This document shows positions 12,993 through 25,556 of a DNA stretch of 64,000 nt, one piece after another. Positions within the stretch are counted from its first letter, which is position 1, and each line of letters opens with the position of its first letter. The notes below the pieces were generated by a model. It did not search any database and was not told the DNA's origin. It worked only from the letters and a program-made list of their open reading frames with translations. Source of the stretch: Panax quinquefolius. Its lineage: Eukaryota; Streptophyta; Magnoliopsida; Apiales; Araliaceae. The translations under genes were made by a program, and so were the position numbers. Where the stretch lies: positions 118,739,674 through 118,803,673 of the forward strand of contig CM035170.1 of assembly GCA_020205615.1 (NCBI GenBank). Reading direction: 5' to 3'.

Positions 12993-13348
12993 GAGAGGAC
13001 TAGCAAGGTGAGGTTCGAACCCACACGCGTCACTGGCCATTAGATCGTAGGCTTACCACCGCAATTAGGTCGTGGGTCCGAGTCCCATATATATCTTTTA
13101 GACAAAATTTATTTAAAATTTTTAATTAAAATTTATTTAAATTCTATTTATTTAATTCTATTATCAAAAGCGTATCGTTTTTGAACGTCAGATTATTATA
13201 TTATCAAAGCGTGTAGTTTTGAGAAGCGGATAATCAAAAGCGTGTCGTCGTTTTGAGGAATCCAGATAACGATATTTGAATAAGCGGCCCCAAAACTACG
13301 CCGTTTTGGTCGCGCCTTTTCTACTAAAGTAAAACTACGTAGTTTTGG
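12993..13348. repeat. Direct repeat copy 1 flanking the gypsy block
   Basis: Starts GAGAGGACTAGC, contains GGTTCGAACCCACACG, GGTCGTGGGTCCGAGTCCC, a TTTATTTAAATTCTATTTAT stretch and several ACTACG.CGTTTT motifs, and stops at TAGTTTTGGA. The same string of features recurs in the same order at 17166-17520. The GGTTCGAACCC segment equals a pol III box B consensus (on the other strand it reads GGGTTCGAACC), but I could not find a convincing full tRNA. It ends abruptly where minus-strand gypsy LTR sequence begins. Confidence 0.65.
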
Positions 13349-14631
13349 ATGAAATGCAAATATCAAGAATATTCTACTAATTTCATGGAGTATAGAAATC
13401 AAAGTTTTAACCAATTTGGGTATAATAAAGAATGGAATAACAAAGGAAATCACCACGACGCAGTACTTGCAGATAGGCATGTGTTATTCCAATGTAATAA
13501 TAATAACGAACCGTGTCGTGAAATTCACACGCGAGGATGTTCCAACGAGAATAATAAAGATGGAACCGGATCCGGTGTAAAAACACATGATAGGATATTT
13601 CAATGAATGATAAAGATTTTAACTAGGTGGGTGTAAAAACACATGATGAGGATGTTCCAATGAATAATAATAAAGACGGAACCAGTCGGGTGTAAAAAAC
13701 ACATGAGCAGGATGTTCCAAATGCAGAATAATGAAGAATGTCACCAAGTATAGGTAAACCACTTATACAGATTATGTATAGGTATGCCATGATATCTGAG
13801 TTATTCCAATGTAATAATAAAGAATGGAATAATGAGAGGATTTCACCAAGTATAGGATGTCTTGATATAAAAGTTATTCCAACAAAGATAATAAAGAATG
13901 GAATAATGAAGTTCTCTTCATGAATAAGAAAGAATAACAACACTACGCACGGGTACAACAAATAATATCCCTTACCTGTAAGAAATTGAATATTGGAAAA
14001 GTGAAGAAGAAAATACTTTTCTTCTTTCTCTCTACGTTTTCTCTACAGAGTTTAAATGAATTCGTAAGAAATAATGAAGGAATGAGCTTTCTATTTATAG
14101 AAAAACCGAGGTGGCTCTTTTGGTCTTAACGGGGGTCAAAATGACTCTTGGTAATATGAAGAGACAACTACTATTTCATGAAGAAGTAATTAACCCTTGG
14201 AACACCAAGAAAGCGCTTAACTCTTGGTAATATTGAAAAGGACAACTACTATTTCATGAAGGGGTAATTACTATTGGCGAAGGTAATTACTATTCACAAA
14301 GGTAATTACTATTCACAAAGGTAATTACTATTGACGAAGGAATTTCTTAGATGATGACATATACGCCCCATAAAATAATCAAAGTTACCACAAACGTCTC
14401 ATAATGACTCTTTATATACATCAAGGATTGAATAAATATTACCACAAATCATTTTATTTTTAATCAACACATATTTAATCTTTCAACAATTATTAATCAT
14501 TTATAACTTGTCGTCTCAATTAATAATTTAATACTATAACATATTATCTGAGATGATCATGTGACAATAATTGAATCAATAATATAAGAGATATGATCGC
14601 AAAGAATTATCGTAGCAATAATTAAGATAAT
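13349..14631 (-). mobile_element. Partial gypsy LTR, minus orientation, truncated at both ends
   Basis: It starts inside the LTR (compare 13349-13400 with 15607-15660) and runs through the inverted roughly 60-bp array, the TATA region (CTATTTATAG near 14090) and the GTAATTACTATTCACAAAG array (14265-14342), then stops short of the LTR 5-prime end, matching only to about position 5690 of the reference plus copy. The next LTR copy begins at 14632 without an identifiable duplication. Confidence 0.68.
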
Positions 14632-17165
14632 TGTGACGCCCCCAAAATTAGGTATACATCACCCATCTTGGGTAGTCAGATACATGGTACAGAATTTAAA
14701 TATAACTTACTAATATAACTCGTAGGTATACAATACGACATAAATCGTAAGTTTGAATACAAATATTGTCTACTTAGAGATCATACAAACTCAAAAGGAG
14801 TCCTCATTACAATTATTATCACACTATTTCACGTAATAGTGAGGACTACTAATGCTATCCTCGGACCATTACTCCGCTCCCTCGACTCGTCGTCCGGCTA
14901 TATTCTCATTTTCTCAAGAGAACGGTGAAAGAAAGGGTGAGCTCAACTAGCTCAAGAAGAAATATTATGACTAAGATAATGCGAATAAATTATCATTAGC
15001 CTACAACAAATGTTAAACCGATAAAATATAATGAACATCAAGTTTAACTACTGTTTGAACCAAAGAATCCATTAAAAGAGTCAAGTAGAAAATAAAATCT
15101 ACTATCTTTTATGATTTTAAAAGGTTTTTCATCATCATTAATTATATTTGAGACTCAACTTTAATAAATATTCCACATCATCGAATCACCCCCACACTAC
15201 GGCCAAGGATATTCTTTAGTATCACGACCACAATTATTCATGCATTACGGGCCGAGAATAGTTGTGTATTCATTAATGGTCATGATCATGCCAACAATCT
15301 GCTCTATCAATGCACTACTACTAATCGAGGATTTTTACCACATCATTTGTAACATTATGGTCATGATTACACCGAATAGTCTCTCGGTCATAATCATACC
15401 AAGTCCATCTATGCACTACTGAGCCGCAGATGACTTTAAAAAAAAATATAAATACGAGGATGATGACAATGATATAAGAATTCAATAAAACAAGTTCAAG
15501 AATTATTTTATCCGGGAATTATTAACGCCCAATTTGTCAACACGATCTTTGTTTTGTAGAGTAAAATTCAAGAATGATCGAAGAATATTTCCATGAAAAG
15601 ATCTTTGGATGAAATATCAAGGATATTCTACTAATTTCATGGAGTATAGAAGTCAAAGTTTTAATCAATTGGGTATAATAAAGAATGGAATAACAAAAGA
15701 AATCACCACGCATGCGGACCAGCATAGACATGTTATTCCAATGAATAATAATAATGGAACCAGTCGGGGTGAAATTACAATTCGACGTGGATGATCCAAT
15801 GTAATAATAAATCTTTGAATAATAAACAATGGAACCGAGTCGGTGTAAAAACACATGCATGTGATATTCCAAATGTAATAATAAATGCGGAATAATAAAC
15901 AATGGAACTCCAGTTAGGTGTAAAACACATGCATGTGATATTCCAACAGAATAATAAAGAATGGAATAACTGAAGAAGATCACCAAGTATAGGGGATTTC
16001 GCGTATACAGGTTATTCCAACAGAATAAATAAGGATGGAATAACATAAGGATTTCACCAAGTATAGGGTATGCCATGATATAAAGTTATGTATAGGGTAT
16101 ACACACTTTACAAAAGTTATTCCAATGTAATAATAATGAATGGAATAACAGAGGATTTCACCAAGTATAGGGTACGCTGGCGATACAAAGTTATTTCAAA
16201 TGAATAATAAAGAATGGAATAACCTGAAGTTCTCTTCATGAATACAAACGAATAATATCCCTTACGGTACAACAAATAATACCTCTACTTAAAAAAGACC
16301 TTTGGATATCAAAGTAGTGAAGTATTGTAATACTTTCTTCTTCTTTCTCTATAGATTTTTCTCTATAGCTTCTCTCTATAATTTCTCTCTCTGTAGTTTC
16401 AATGAATTCGTAAGAAAATAATGAAGGAATGAGCTTCTATTTATAGGAAAATAGAATGCATAGTAATTAATTCATGAACCATCCAGATTGATTTACTTTA
16501 ATCGACTCATCCATATTTAAAGCAAAATCTTTTAAATAAAATATCATATATTCTATTTATAAAAAAAACATTTTACTACGCAAACACTACGCAAAAAACA
16601 CTACGCAACACTACGCATAATAAAATATAATATATTCTATTTATGTAATAACTTTAATAAAGATTACATTTTATATAAAAGATGTTTCGCTTTTATTACG
16701 TTAATAATACTGAATAAAACAAAAACGTCATTATCGCATTATAATAATTCATATTATTAATAATCAATAATGGAATCAAACTGAGTGACTTTCACACATA
16801 AGATCAATAATCAATACCTGGCCATATTTCTTACGCAACCACACGACATCGTATTTTTACTAATGAAAGTAGTTCAACAAAGATCAACGATAAAACTTCC
16901 GCCGTTATTTCAATAAAATATTTTTGTCGTTTTCTCAATCCGACAATAATTACATTGTGGGGTCCACCAATGATTGGTAGTTGTCTACGAATATTCCTCG
17001 CTAAACCGAATATTCCCCACCAATCGAATATAATATAACCACTTGATACTTTTGCAAAATTTATAAATACTACCCACAACTATAATATTATCTCAAATTC
17101 ACACTATAATATTAAAAATTATTTCGACAAAATTTAAATCTTTATTGATAAAACTGGGTCTCACA
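14632..17165 (-). mobile_element. Complete gypsy LTR, minus orientation
   Basis: On the plus strand it begins TGTGACGCCCCC and ends CTGGGTCTCACA, the inverted termini of the family (LTR about 2.53 kb). It contains the inverted U5 modules, the roughly 60-bp array (15670-15970), a TATA box (CTATTTATAGG near 16438) and a small CACTACGCAA array. The 5 bp on each side (ATAAT and GAGAG) do not match, so it is not a clean solo-LTR insertion. Recombination or deletion at one edge is likely. Confidence 0.7.
16572..16620. repeat. Short CACTACGCAA tandem array
   Basis: Four units of CACTACGCAA or AACACTACGCAA. Seen only in this LTR copy within the window. Confidence 0.75.
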
Positions 17166-17960
17166 GAGAGGACCTAGCTAAGGTTAGTTCGAACCCACAC
17201 GCCAAGATGTAAATTGCTCGGCTAGGCTACCGCACGAGGGTCGTGGGTCCGAGTCCCAGATATATCTTTTTAGACAAAATTTATTTAAAATTTTTTAATT
17301 AAAATTTATTTAAATTCTATTTATTTAATTCTATTATCAAAACTGTGGTCGTTTTAACGTCAGATTATTATATTATCAAAAGCGTGTCGTTTGAGAAGCG
17401 GTATAATCAAAACTATGTCGTTTTGAGGAAATCCAGATACGTATATTTGAATAAGTCACCAAAACTACGTCGTTTTTGGTCGTGCCTTTACTAAAGTAAA
17501 ACTCACGTAGTTTTGGTTCGGTGAATATTAAAACTACGTCGTTTTACATGTCCGAAACGGACGCGCTTTATATCTGCGTATGATCAAAACTACGTCGTTT
17601 TGACCAATTGATGTCATATATGCCTTTTCGGTGGCATCCTATGCCTTTTCAAAGGCTAGACACCCTTCCAAATGGTCACCAACTCTCCTATAAATAGATA
17701 GGAGAGGCAGTACCATCATACTCACTCAATTTCTCAAGCATCTTAGTATCCATTATTATTTAAGTTCGCTTTTTCATCATTTTCATAGTTCTAAAAAGAG
17801 AGAGTTAGAAAGATTCAGTTGGTTTCAAGTTGTGTATCTTTTTTGTAGTAACAAGCTTTAAGATATCTGGTCGTTATCAGATCCTAGGATGTCAGTCTTT
17901 GTAACTCTGAAAGACTATATGGAGGCATAATTGTTTTGGGACATAAGATAAAGATCTTAG
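17166..17960 (+). repeat. Direct repeat copy 2, with LTR-like promoter part
   Basis: 17166-17520 parallels copy 1 (12993-13348). Unlike copy 1 it continues: further AAAACTACGTCGTTTT motifs (17528 and 17584), then a TATA box CCTATAAATAGATAGG near 17689 and an untranslated-leader-like stretch. This is consistent with an LTR of a second retrotransposon family whose first copy was interrupted, but the right terminus is not defined. No coding sequence follows. Confidence 0.5.
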
Positions 17961-18480
17961 GTTTGACAAATTAATTATTGCAAGATAAGTTCATTTAAAT
18001 ATATATATAATTTTCTTTTGAGGTTAATAACAGTTAATAACTTTTTAAAAAATAATAAATTATTAATTTAGTGGGCCGGGGTAATATATGTGATAACTTG
18101 ACTAACTTAAAAACATTAATAAATCATTTAATACTACTATAGGCTATAGCTAAGAAGTAGGAGTACACATGATCAAAATGATGTATTCTTTTCTTTCATT
18201 TTAATTTTGAGCGAGGACGTAAAAATGGATCAACATATTATTATGGTTTATAATTTTATTTTAGTCGCAATTTATATATTGGACATAAAATTAATTTACA
18301 TATAATTTTTTTTTTATATTGCTAAGGAGTAGTTTTCAATTCTAATAATGAAATTTTATACAAATTTTAATTGGACGGCGTGTGTCAAGAATGGAAGGTT
18401 GGCAGCCTAAGGCATCATGGAACCGACAGGTCACCGGTTAGAAGAGAGAGAAAGTAAAAACGCTGTTTTAGGGAGAGAGG
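17961..18480 (+). promoter_or_regulatory. Upstream region of the H+-ATPase gene
   Basis: AT-rich sequence without coding potential up to about 18360. Close to the gene it is less AT-rich, with a GAGAGAGAAAG tract at about 18446. This is presumably the gene's proximal promoter. I recognise no specific operator. Confidence 0.35.
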
Positions 18481-18489
18481 TATATAAAG
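18481..18489 (+). promoter_or_regulatory. TATA box of the H+-ATPase gene
   Basis: TATATAAAG lies 247 bp before the start codon. Transcription would start near 18512, giving a leader of roughly 215 nt that contains both upstream ORFs. Prediction from sequence only. Confidence 0.55.
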
Positions 18490-18584
18490 AGGCTCAGAGG
18501 CCTAGACTTGGGTACCTCAAACCCGTTGTTTTGGTTTCATAGTAGAAATCCTTACGTTTCTCGGGTTTGAGAAAAATTTGTTTA

Positions 18585-18596
18585 ATGAATCAATAG
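18585..18596 (+). CDS. Upstream ORF 1 in the H+-ATPase leader (MNQ)
   Basis: ATG AAT CAA TAG is the first ATG after the predicted transcription start, in TTTAATGAAT context. It is three codons and stop. Short leader ORFs are known from some Nicotiana PMA genes, where they allow reinitiation. The effect here is inferred. Confidence 0.4.
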   Translation: MNQ

Positions 18597-18624
18597 AGAC
18601 TTGTCTCTTTCTCTCTCCTCATCG

Positions 18625-18657
18625 ATGCTGGCGGTGGCGGTGGCGGTGGCGATTTAA
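18625..18657 (+). CDS. Upstream ORF 2 in the H+-ATPase leader (MLAVAVAVAI)
   Basis: Ten codons, ATG CTG then alternating GCG and GTG codons made from a GGCGGT repeat, ending ATT TAA 70 bp before the main start. GC content is much higher than the surroundings. Its small hydrophobic repeat peptide is unlikely to be functional by itself. A stable GC-rich leader segment and a second upstream ATG could both lower main-ORF translation. Confidence 0.4.
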   Translation: MLAVAVAVAI

Positions 18658-18727
18658 CTACTAGTCCATTAATTTGTTTTCTTCTTCTCGATCGGAGGTG
18701 GCGTCTGTAAGTAGCTGCTAACCAAGA

Positions 18728-21700
18728 ATGGGTATCATTAGTCTTGAAGAGATCAAAAATGAGACCGTTGATCTGGTAAAGTATCCACAGCCCCCTCAAT
18801 TCTTTTTATAAAATTTCTTTGTTTAATTTGTTCTGGTGAGAATTAATCATGAAAAACTAGTTATTAGTAGAAGTATAAATTACCACTTGTACTCCATGTA
18901 AATTAATGTATGGTGGATTGGGGTTGGGGGTTCTATTTGTTTTCTTCTCACACCTTTACTCTCTTTTTCCACCATTAATTCTCGATACAGACAATTTTTA
19001 TGTGTAAATATAACGTGGAAATATCAGTTTCTTGTTTTTTGACTATTTACTTTCTCACGTAATAATTTTTAATCTTGATCCCTTTTTTCACGGGATTTGG
19101 TATCCGGAAATCTTGTTTTAATTTGTTGCATATCTTTCCATTCATCTCTCACAGGATTTTAAAAAAAAAATAAAAAGGTAAATTAAAATGAAAATTGCAT
19201 TAAAAAGAAAAAGTCCTAACATTGAGGGAGGGGTCAAATATATCTATTACCTTGGTTATTAATACTACTTATTATATTGCCATATTGGTCCCCTAATATC
19301 TGGTTAAATTCCATAAAATTATTTAAACATTAATTTATTAATACTCAACTTAATACTCATCATTATTGGCTTTTGAAAGTCAATTTATTGAGACAAGTCA
19401 TTAAAAATTATGAAATGAATAATACTTTTTAGATAGTTAATAATATCTATCATTGTATTGTATTGATTAAAATTAAAAGAATTTATGTCAATTTTGAATT
19501 TAAAATTATCTCTTAAAAAGTCAATAATGATCAAATAATTTGAAAAAAATGATGTATTATGATAAATTTATATAATTTTTTATTATTAAATAATTAATAC
19601 CCAATCCATTCCAAAATATAAGTCTAATATTAATTGTTTGAGGTATTCTAATTATTTTTACTTTATGGTTCACCGAGTTATCCAGATGTAGGCGTCTTTG
19701 CTTTACGCATTTTGTTGTGGTACTTTCCGTGGTACCCTAATTTTTATAATATAACTTTTGTAAAGGGTCTGACTAGTGGGTTTATTATAGGATTATTAAA
19801 TTCATCGGTGTAATTTTAAATTGTATGTCTGAATTGCCCCTTGAGTTACCTAAAATTTTTAAAGATACCCTGCTGTTGGGAATCTTTGCGACCACAAGGG
19901 ACTAGACGACTTTTTTAAGGGCGCGTTAAGTACAAGCTTGGGTAGGCCCACCAATAGAGAACCCTTTCTTATGGTGATTGGCTGGCACTTTGTGGCCGTT
20001 CTGTCTAAGATTTCAACTTATCTTTTATGGGACCCAATTTGTTAGTGGAAGTCAACTTGGATGACCACTAATCCAGTACTATTAGTCTAACTAGTTCAAA
20101 TCAATGGAGATAAAAATGTCCAACAATAACCAAAAAAATTTACCAATATCATCTTTCGGTCTACGTGTCGACAATGTAATAGTCAATTTATTAAAATTAG
20201 CTTTGTGCTAACCACTCTTCAAAACGGTGTATTGTGAAATATTTTAATAATATTTTATGGTATAGTCAATTACAATAGATATACTTAACAAATGTGATTG
20301 TGATATTCATTAGCATTATTCTATCTTTTTTGTTAACACTATAATGAATATTTTTAATTACCTAAGGAATATTACACTACACTATAACGTTTGAATTTTT
20401 TGTCAAATTGACTTTTAACTAATAAATACTGATTTTATATTTGGAACAAGGGTGGGGAGTATAGATAATGTCACCAGTTAAGAACGAAAAATTAGAGGAG
20501 GGAAAAAATACAAATAAAATATCTAGTAAAGATTAACCAAAGTTACCCACATATATTTTCTTCTCAAGGAGCTTGAATACTGTAACACCATTACATTATT
20601 GGGTTATTTTCTTCTTTTGGAGCTTGAATAATGCAACTCCATTACATTGTTGAGTGATGCTCAAACTCGTCTTTTCTGCCACGGGTCTTTGCCCAATTGA
20701 CTACAACACGTGATTTCTCCTTGTGTGTTGGCTACACTTGAAATCAAGTAGATCTGTTTAGTTTAATTGAATGATGTGTGACATGGCTTAATAGATTTAA
20801 AAGAGTCTGTCCTGGAATATATTAAAAGCTACTAAATTTTGTGTGAGGTTGATCTGTTGGTACCGTAAGATTTCACTTATATCTAGTATCTGCATCTTGT
20901 TCCAGTGCCAGTGGTAGTGATGATGGAGCTGCACTGAGTAAATAAACTTTTAAACTAAAATAATTGTAATGAATAACAAAATGTTCATTATATGATGTTA
21001 CTGAAATAGCTTATGAAGTAATCATGGTTCAGCCAAGTTGGTTTAGAGTTCGTCAACTATAGCTTTCAGCTCATCGATCAAGTGCTTTTATTTCTAATCA
21101 CAGGAAAAGATTCCAATTGAGGAAGTGTTTGAGCAGTTGAAATGCAGTCGAGAAGGGCTAACTTCAGATGAAGGAGCCAACAGGCTTCAGATCTTTGGAC
21201 CCAACAAATTGGAAGAGAAAAAGGTATTAATGTTTGTGATAAATTACTTTGTATCAAAATTTTATTCACAATTAGTTATACACTTATACTAAGATTGTAA
21301 TGGTTAAATTTATATTTTTTTGGAAACATAGGAAAGCAAAGTACTCAAGTTTCTTGGGTTTATGTGGAATCCACTCTCATGGGTCATGGAAGCTGCAGCT
21401 ATAATGGCAATTGCGCTGGCTAATGGTGATGGGAGGCCTCCGGATTGGCAAGATTTTGTTGGAATCATTTGCTTGCTTGTAATCAACTCGACCATTAGTT
21501 TCATTGAAGAAAACAATGCCGGGAATGCTGCTGCAGCACTCATGGCTGGTCTGGCTCCCAAAACTAAGGTATATAAACTAAGCATCAAATTTGAAAGAAG
21601 AAAAATGAAATATGAAAGGACCCGTGGTAAAGTGCAGTTTACTATTGAATAGGGAACATATATTGTACTTTCATCATGTTTCATGGCGGTGTCGATGTTG

Positions 21701-24700
21701 TAGGTTCTTAGAGATGGTCGATGGAGTGAGCAGGATGCTGCAATTTTGGTACCTGGAGACATAATCAGTATTAAACTGGGAGACATTGTTCCTGCTGATG
21801 CGCGTCTTCTTGAGGGTGATCCTTTAAAGATTGATCAATCTGCCCTCACAGGGGAATCACTTCCAGTAACCAGGAATCCTTATGATGAAGTTTTCTCTGG
21901 TTCAACTTGCAAACAAGGTGAAATTGAAGCTGTTGTCATTGCTACCGGAGTTCATACCTTCTTTGGTAAGGCTGCACATCTTGTGGACAGCACCAACCAA
22001 GTTGGGCACTTCCAGAAGGTGCTTACTGCGATTGGAAACTTTTGTATCTGTTCCATTGCTATTGGAATGCTGGTCGAGATTATCGTCATGTACCCAATTC
22101 AGCACAGGAAGTATAGGCATGGAATTGACAATCTCCTGGTTCTCTTAATTGGAGGCATTCCAATTGCTATGCCCACAGTTCTGTCAGTTACAATGGCTAT
22201 TGGATCACACAGGCTGTCGCAACAGGGAGCCATCACCAAGAGAATGACTGCCATAGAGGAGATGGCCGGAATGGATGTACTTTGTAGTGATAAGACGGGG
22301 ACTCTGACCCTTAACAAGCTGACCGTCGATAAGAACTTGATTGAGGTGTTTGCCAAAGGTGTGGATAAGGAACATGTGTTGCTTTGTGCTGCAAGAGCTT
22401 CTAGGACTGAGAACCAGGATGCCATTGATGCAGCTATTGTTGGAACGCTTGCTGATCCTAAGGAGGTCTATTTTTTTCTTTTCTAACCCACTTTTTGTAT
22501 CTTTATTCATTCAGTTTGAAGAAGAAAAAGAAAAAAAGAAAATGAATTAGGGCTCATTTTAGACATTTATTCCCTTTCAGGCTCGAGCTGGTATTAGAGA
22601 AGTGCACTTCTTTCCATTCAATCCTGTGGACAAAAGGACAGCCTTGACTTACATTGATTCCGATGGCAACTGGCATAGAGCTAGCAAGGGTGCCCCTGAA
22701 CAGGTTCCTTGATATTCTTATTTTTCCTAGACTACCTGCTTCACGTGTCAATAATAAATTGAGTTATCATTGATCACTAAGCTCATTTTTTTCTTATATG
22801 AAATCAGATTTTGACCCTATGCAATTGCAAGGAAGACCTTAAGAAGAAGGTTCATGCCATTATTGACAAGTTTGCTGAACGTGGCTTAAGATCATTGGGT
22901 GTTGCTAGACAGGTTCGAAATGCTATTTTCTTGCATTATAGATTTTTATTCCCATGTATTTGTGCATCTGTTTATTTATTGTCAGTCTTCTCTTTTGTTC
23001 TGCCAATTAACAACACACCCTCTCTTACTGAGACTACTCTAAAATGTTTGCAGGAAGTGCCTCAGAAATCAAAAGATAGTCCCGGTGGCCCATGGCAATT
23101 TGTTGGATTGCTATCCCTATTTGATCCTCCAAGGCATGATAGTGCAGAGACTATTCGCAGGGCTCTCAATCTTGGTGTAAATGTCAAGATGATTACTGGT
23201 AATTTAGTTCTTCATCCGCCTTGTCAATGCCACAATCATATTTTTTTATTTGTTCTTAACTGTTTGTTATAATGTCTAGGCGACCAACTTGCCATTGCAA
23301 AGGAGACTGGCCGAAGACTTGGAATGGGAACAAATATGTATCCATCTGCTACTTTACTTGGTCAAGACAAGGATGTATCAATAGCTGCAATTCCTGTAGA
23401 AGAGTTAATTGAGAAGGCAGACGGGTTTGCAGGAGTATTTCCTGGTGAGTTTTTTGGTTTACACTTGCTTGACATATGCATAATACTAATGAATTTAATA
23501 CATCATTTGTTTTAATATAAATTGTCTAAAGTATTCTATTACTAATTCCTTAAATTTTTCAGAGCACAAATACGAAATAGTGAAGAAGTTGCAGGAGAGG
23601 AAGCATATTTGTGGTATGACTGGAGATGGTGTCAATGATGCCCCTGCTTTGAAGAAGGCAGACATAGGAATTGCAGTTGCAGATGCGACAGATGCCGCAC
23701 GAAGTGCTTCTGACATTGTGCTTACAGAACCTGGGCTTAGTGTTATTATTAGTGCAGTCCTGACCAGTAGAGCTATTTTCCAAAGGATGAAGAATTACAC
23801 AGTTGGTGCCTCTTCTTCTTCTTTTCCAAATTAAGACCATACTTTTTGTGTTTAACTGCTTATGATTCTTGTCCTTCTGGTTTGACAGATATATGCAGTC
23901 TCCATCACAATCCGTATTGTGGTAAGTTGGTGATGGCAGTTTGAACAATGTAAAACAAGGATTATTGATGTGTCTATAGAGTGATTTGACCTTTCTGTTC
24001 ACTTCTTGTTTTGTAGTTTGGATTCATGTTTATTGCTTTGATATGGAAGTTCGACTTTTCTCCATTCATGGTTTTGATCATCGCCATCCTAAATGACGGT
24101 GAGATGTTATACTCAAACTTTTTGGATAATTTACGGAATATTCTTCCCATTTGTCCTTTTGTATATTGCAATACTTTGATGATTTTGTACTGACACATTC
24201 CTTATTATGTCTATAAGGAACAATTATGACAATCTCAAAGGATCGAGTAAAGCCTTCCCCATTGCCTGATAGCTGGAAACTGAAAGAGATATTTGCTACA
24301 GGAATTGTGCTCGGAGGTTACTTGGCGCTGTTGACTGTTATATTCTTCTGGTTAATGAAGGATACTGAATTTTTCCCGGTAGGAAAAAATGTTTTTTATT
24401 ATACAAATTAAAAAATAAATGTTCTCTTTCCCTATAAATATTGGGTTTACCATTTTTACTATGATTTATTTATTTAGTTTCTCTTGTTGATACTGCAGGA
24501 CACATTTGGTGTAAGACCTATCAGAGATAATCCCGACGAAATGATGGCGGCTCTTTACCTGCAAGTGAGTATTGTGAGCCAGGCTCTCATTTTTGTCACC
24601 AGATCTCGCAGCTGGTCTTTTCTTGAACGCCCTGGATTATTACTACTTGGAGCCTTCCTAATTGCACAACTGGTAAGATTTGTTTGCCTCCTAAGTTCCC

Positions 24701-25456
24701 TTCCAAACAACAAGCTTGTTCTCCCGGCTCTCTTGTGAAGTTGTGTTCTAAAGAAATAGCCATGTTGATTTCAGGTGGCATCTTTAATAGCTGTATATGC
24801 AAACTGGGGTTTTGCAAGGATACACGGATGTGGATGGGGATGGGCTGGTGTCATATGGATTTACAGTATCGTCTTCTATGTCCCTCTTGACATTCTGAAA
24901 TTTGCTACTCGTTATATCTTAAGTGGCAAGGCTTGGCTCAACTTACTGGAGAACAAGGTAATGAAAAAGCCTTCATGTTTCTTTTCTGTTATTTGTGTTA
25001 ACTTCCGTCTCTAAACTTAAAAACATTTCATTGTTTTCTTTTTTACACAGACTGCTTTCACCACCAAGAAAGATTACGGAAAAGAGGAGAGAGAAGCTCA
25101 GTGGGCCCTTGCTCAGAGGACTTTACATGGGCTTCAACCACCAGAAGCCTCTAACATCTTCAATGAGAAGAGCAGTTACAGAGAACTATCTGAAATCGCT
25201 GAACAAGCCAAGAGGCGAGCTGAAGTTGCAAGGTATATATATATATATATAATTTACTCAAAAGTCTCAATAATCTTGCCCTTTGAGAATTGCCGGTATG
25301 ATCTATGGTCTAGAACTAGTAAGTACTGAAATAATGTAAACTGTAATTCTGTTTTGTAGGCTTCGAGAGCTGCACACCCTGAAGGGACATGTTGAATCAG
25401 TGGTGAAGCTAAAAGGCCTGGATATTGACACAATTCAACAGCACTATACAGTGTAA
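18728..25456 (+). CDS. Plasma membrane H+-ATPase (P3A type), 16 exons, about 951 aa
   Basis: Pumps protons out of the cell at the cost of ATP, energising the plasma membrane. Exons: 18728-18775, 21104-21223, 21332-21568, 21704-22465, 22581-22703, 22808-22912, 23054-23198, 23280-23444, 23563-23801, 23889-23921, 24017-24098, 24218-24378, 24499-24672, 24775-24957, 25051-25232, 25360-25456. All introns are GT-AG and all phases agree. The product starts [16 protein letters not shown] and has the TGES actuator motif (184-187), phosphorylation site CSDKTGTLT (Asp331), hinge [10 protein letters not shown], and the M6 Asp686 in AILNDG that corresponds to the proton-binding Asp684 of AHA2. The C-terminal autoinhibitory region ends QQHYTV, with the penultimate Thr950 that is phosphorylated to bind 14-3-3 in this family. 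It most resembles the PMA4/AHA11 subgroup. Unusual residues: Ser in ARSASDIVL and in LLSLFDPP where relatives usually have Gly and Pro. Confidence 0.96.
20557..20656. repeat. 51-bp tandem duplication in H+-ATPase intron 1
   Basis: Two adjacent units share TTTTCTTCT, GGAGCTTGAATA and CCATTACATT. They differ at several bases, so the duplication is not recent. The rest of this 2.3-kb first intron (18776-21103) is AT-rich and shows nothing else recognisable. Confidence 0.6.
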
Positions 25457-25521
25457 GAGAATTAAAATAAGTGTGACCTGAGAGGAGAAGGGGCACCAAA
25501 CTTATTCAACAGTGAAGATGA

Positions 25522-25556
<35 letters not shown>

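Noticed and set aside
13010..13085. Candidate tRNA gene from GGTTCGAACCC
   Set aside because: Only the box-B-like segment is convincing. No acceptor stem or anticodon arm pairs correctly, and the sequence is part of a repeated element.
15537..16076. 179-codon open frame on the minus strand
   Set aside because: The same tandem array in an inverted LTR copy.
21310..21786. 158-codon antisense open frame in the H+-ATPase gene
   Set aside because: Lies opposite conserved exons 3 and 4 and crosses their intron. It is a shadow of the real gene.
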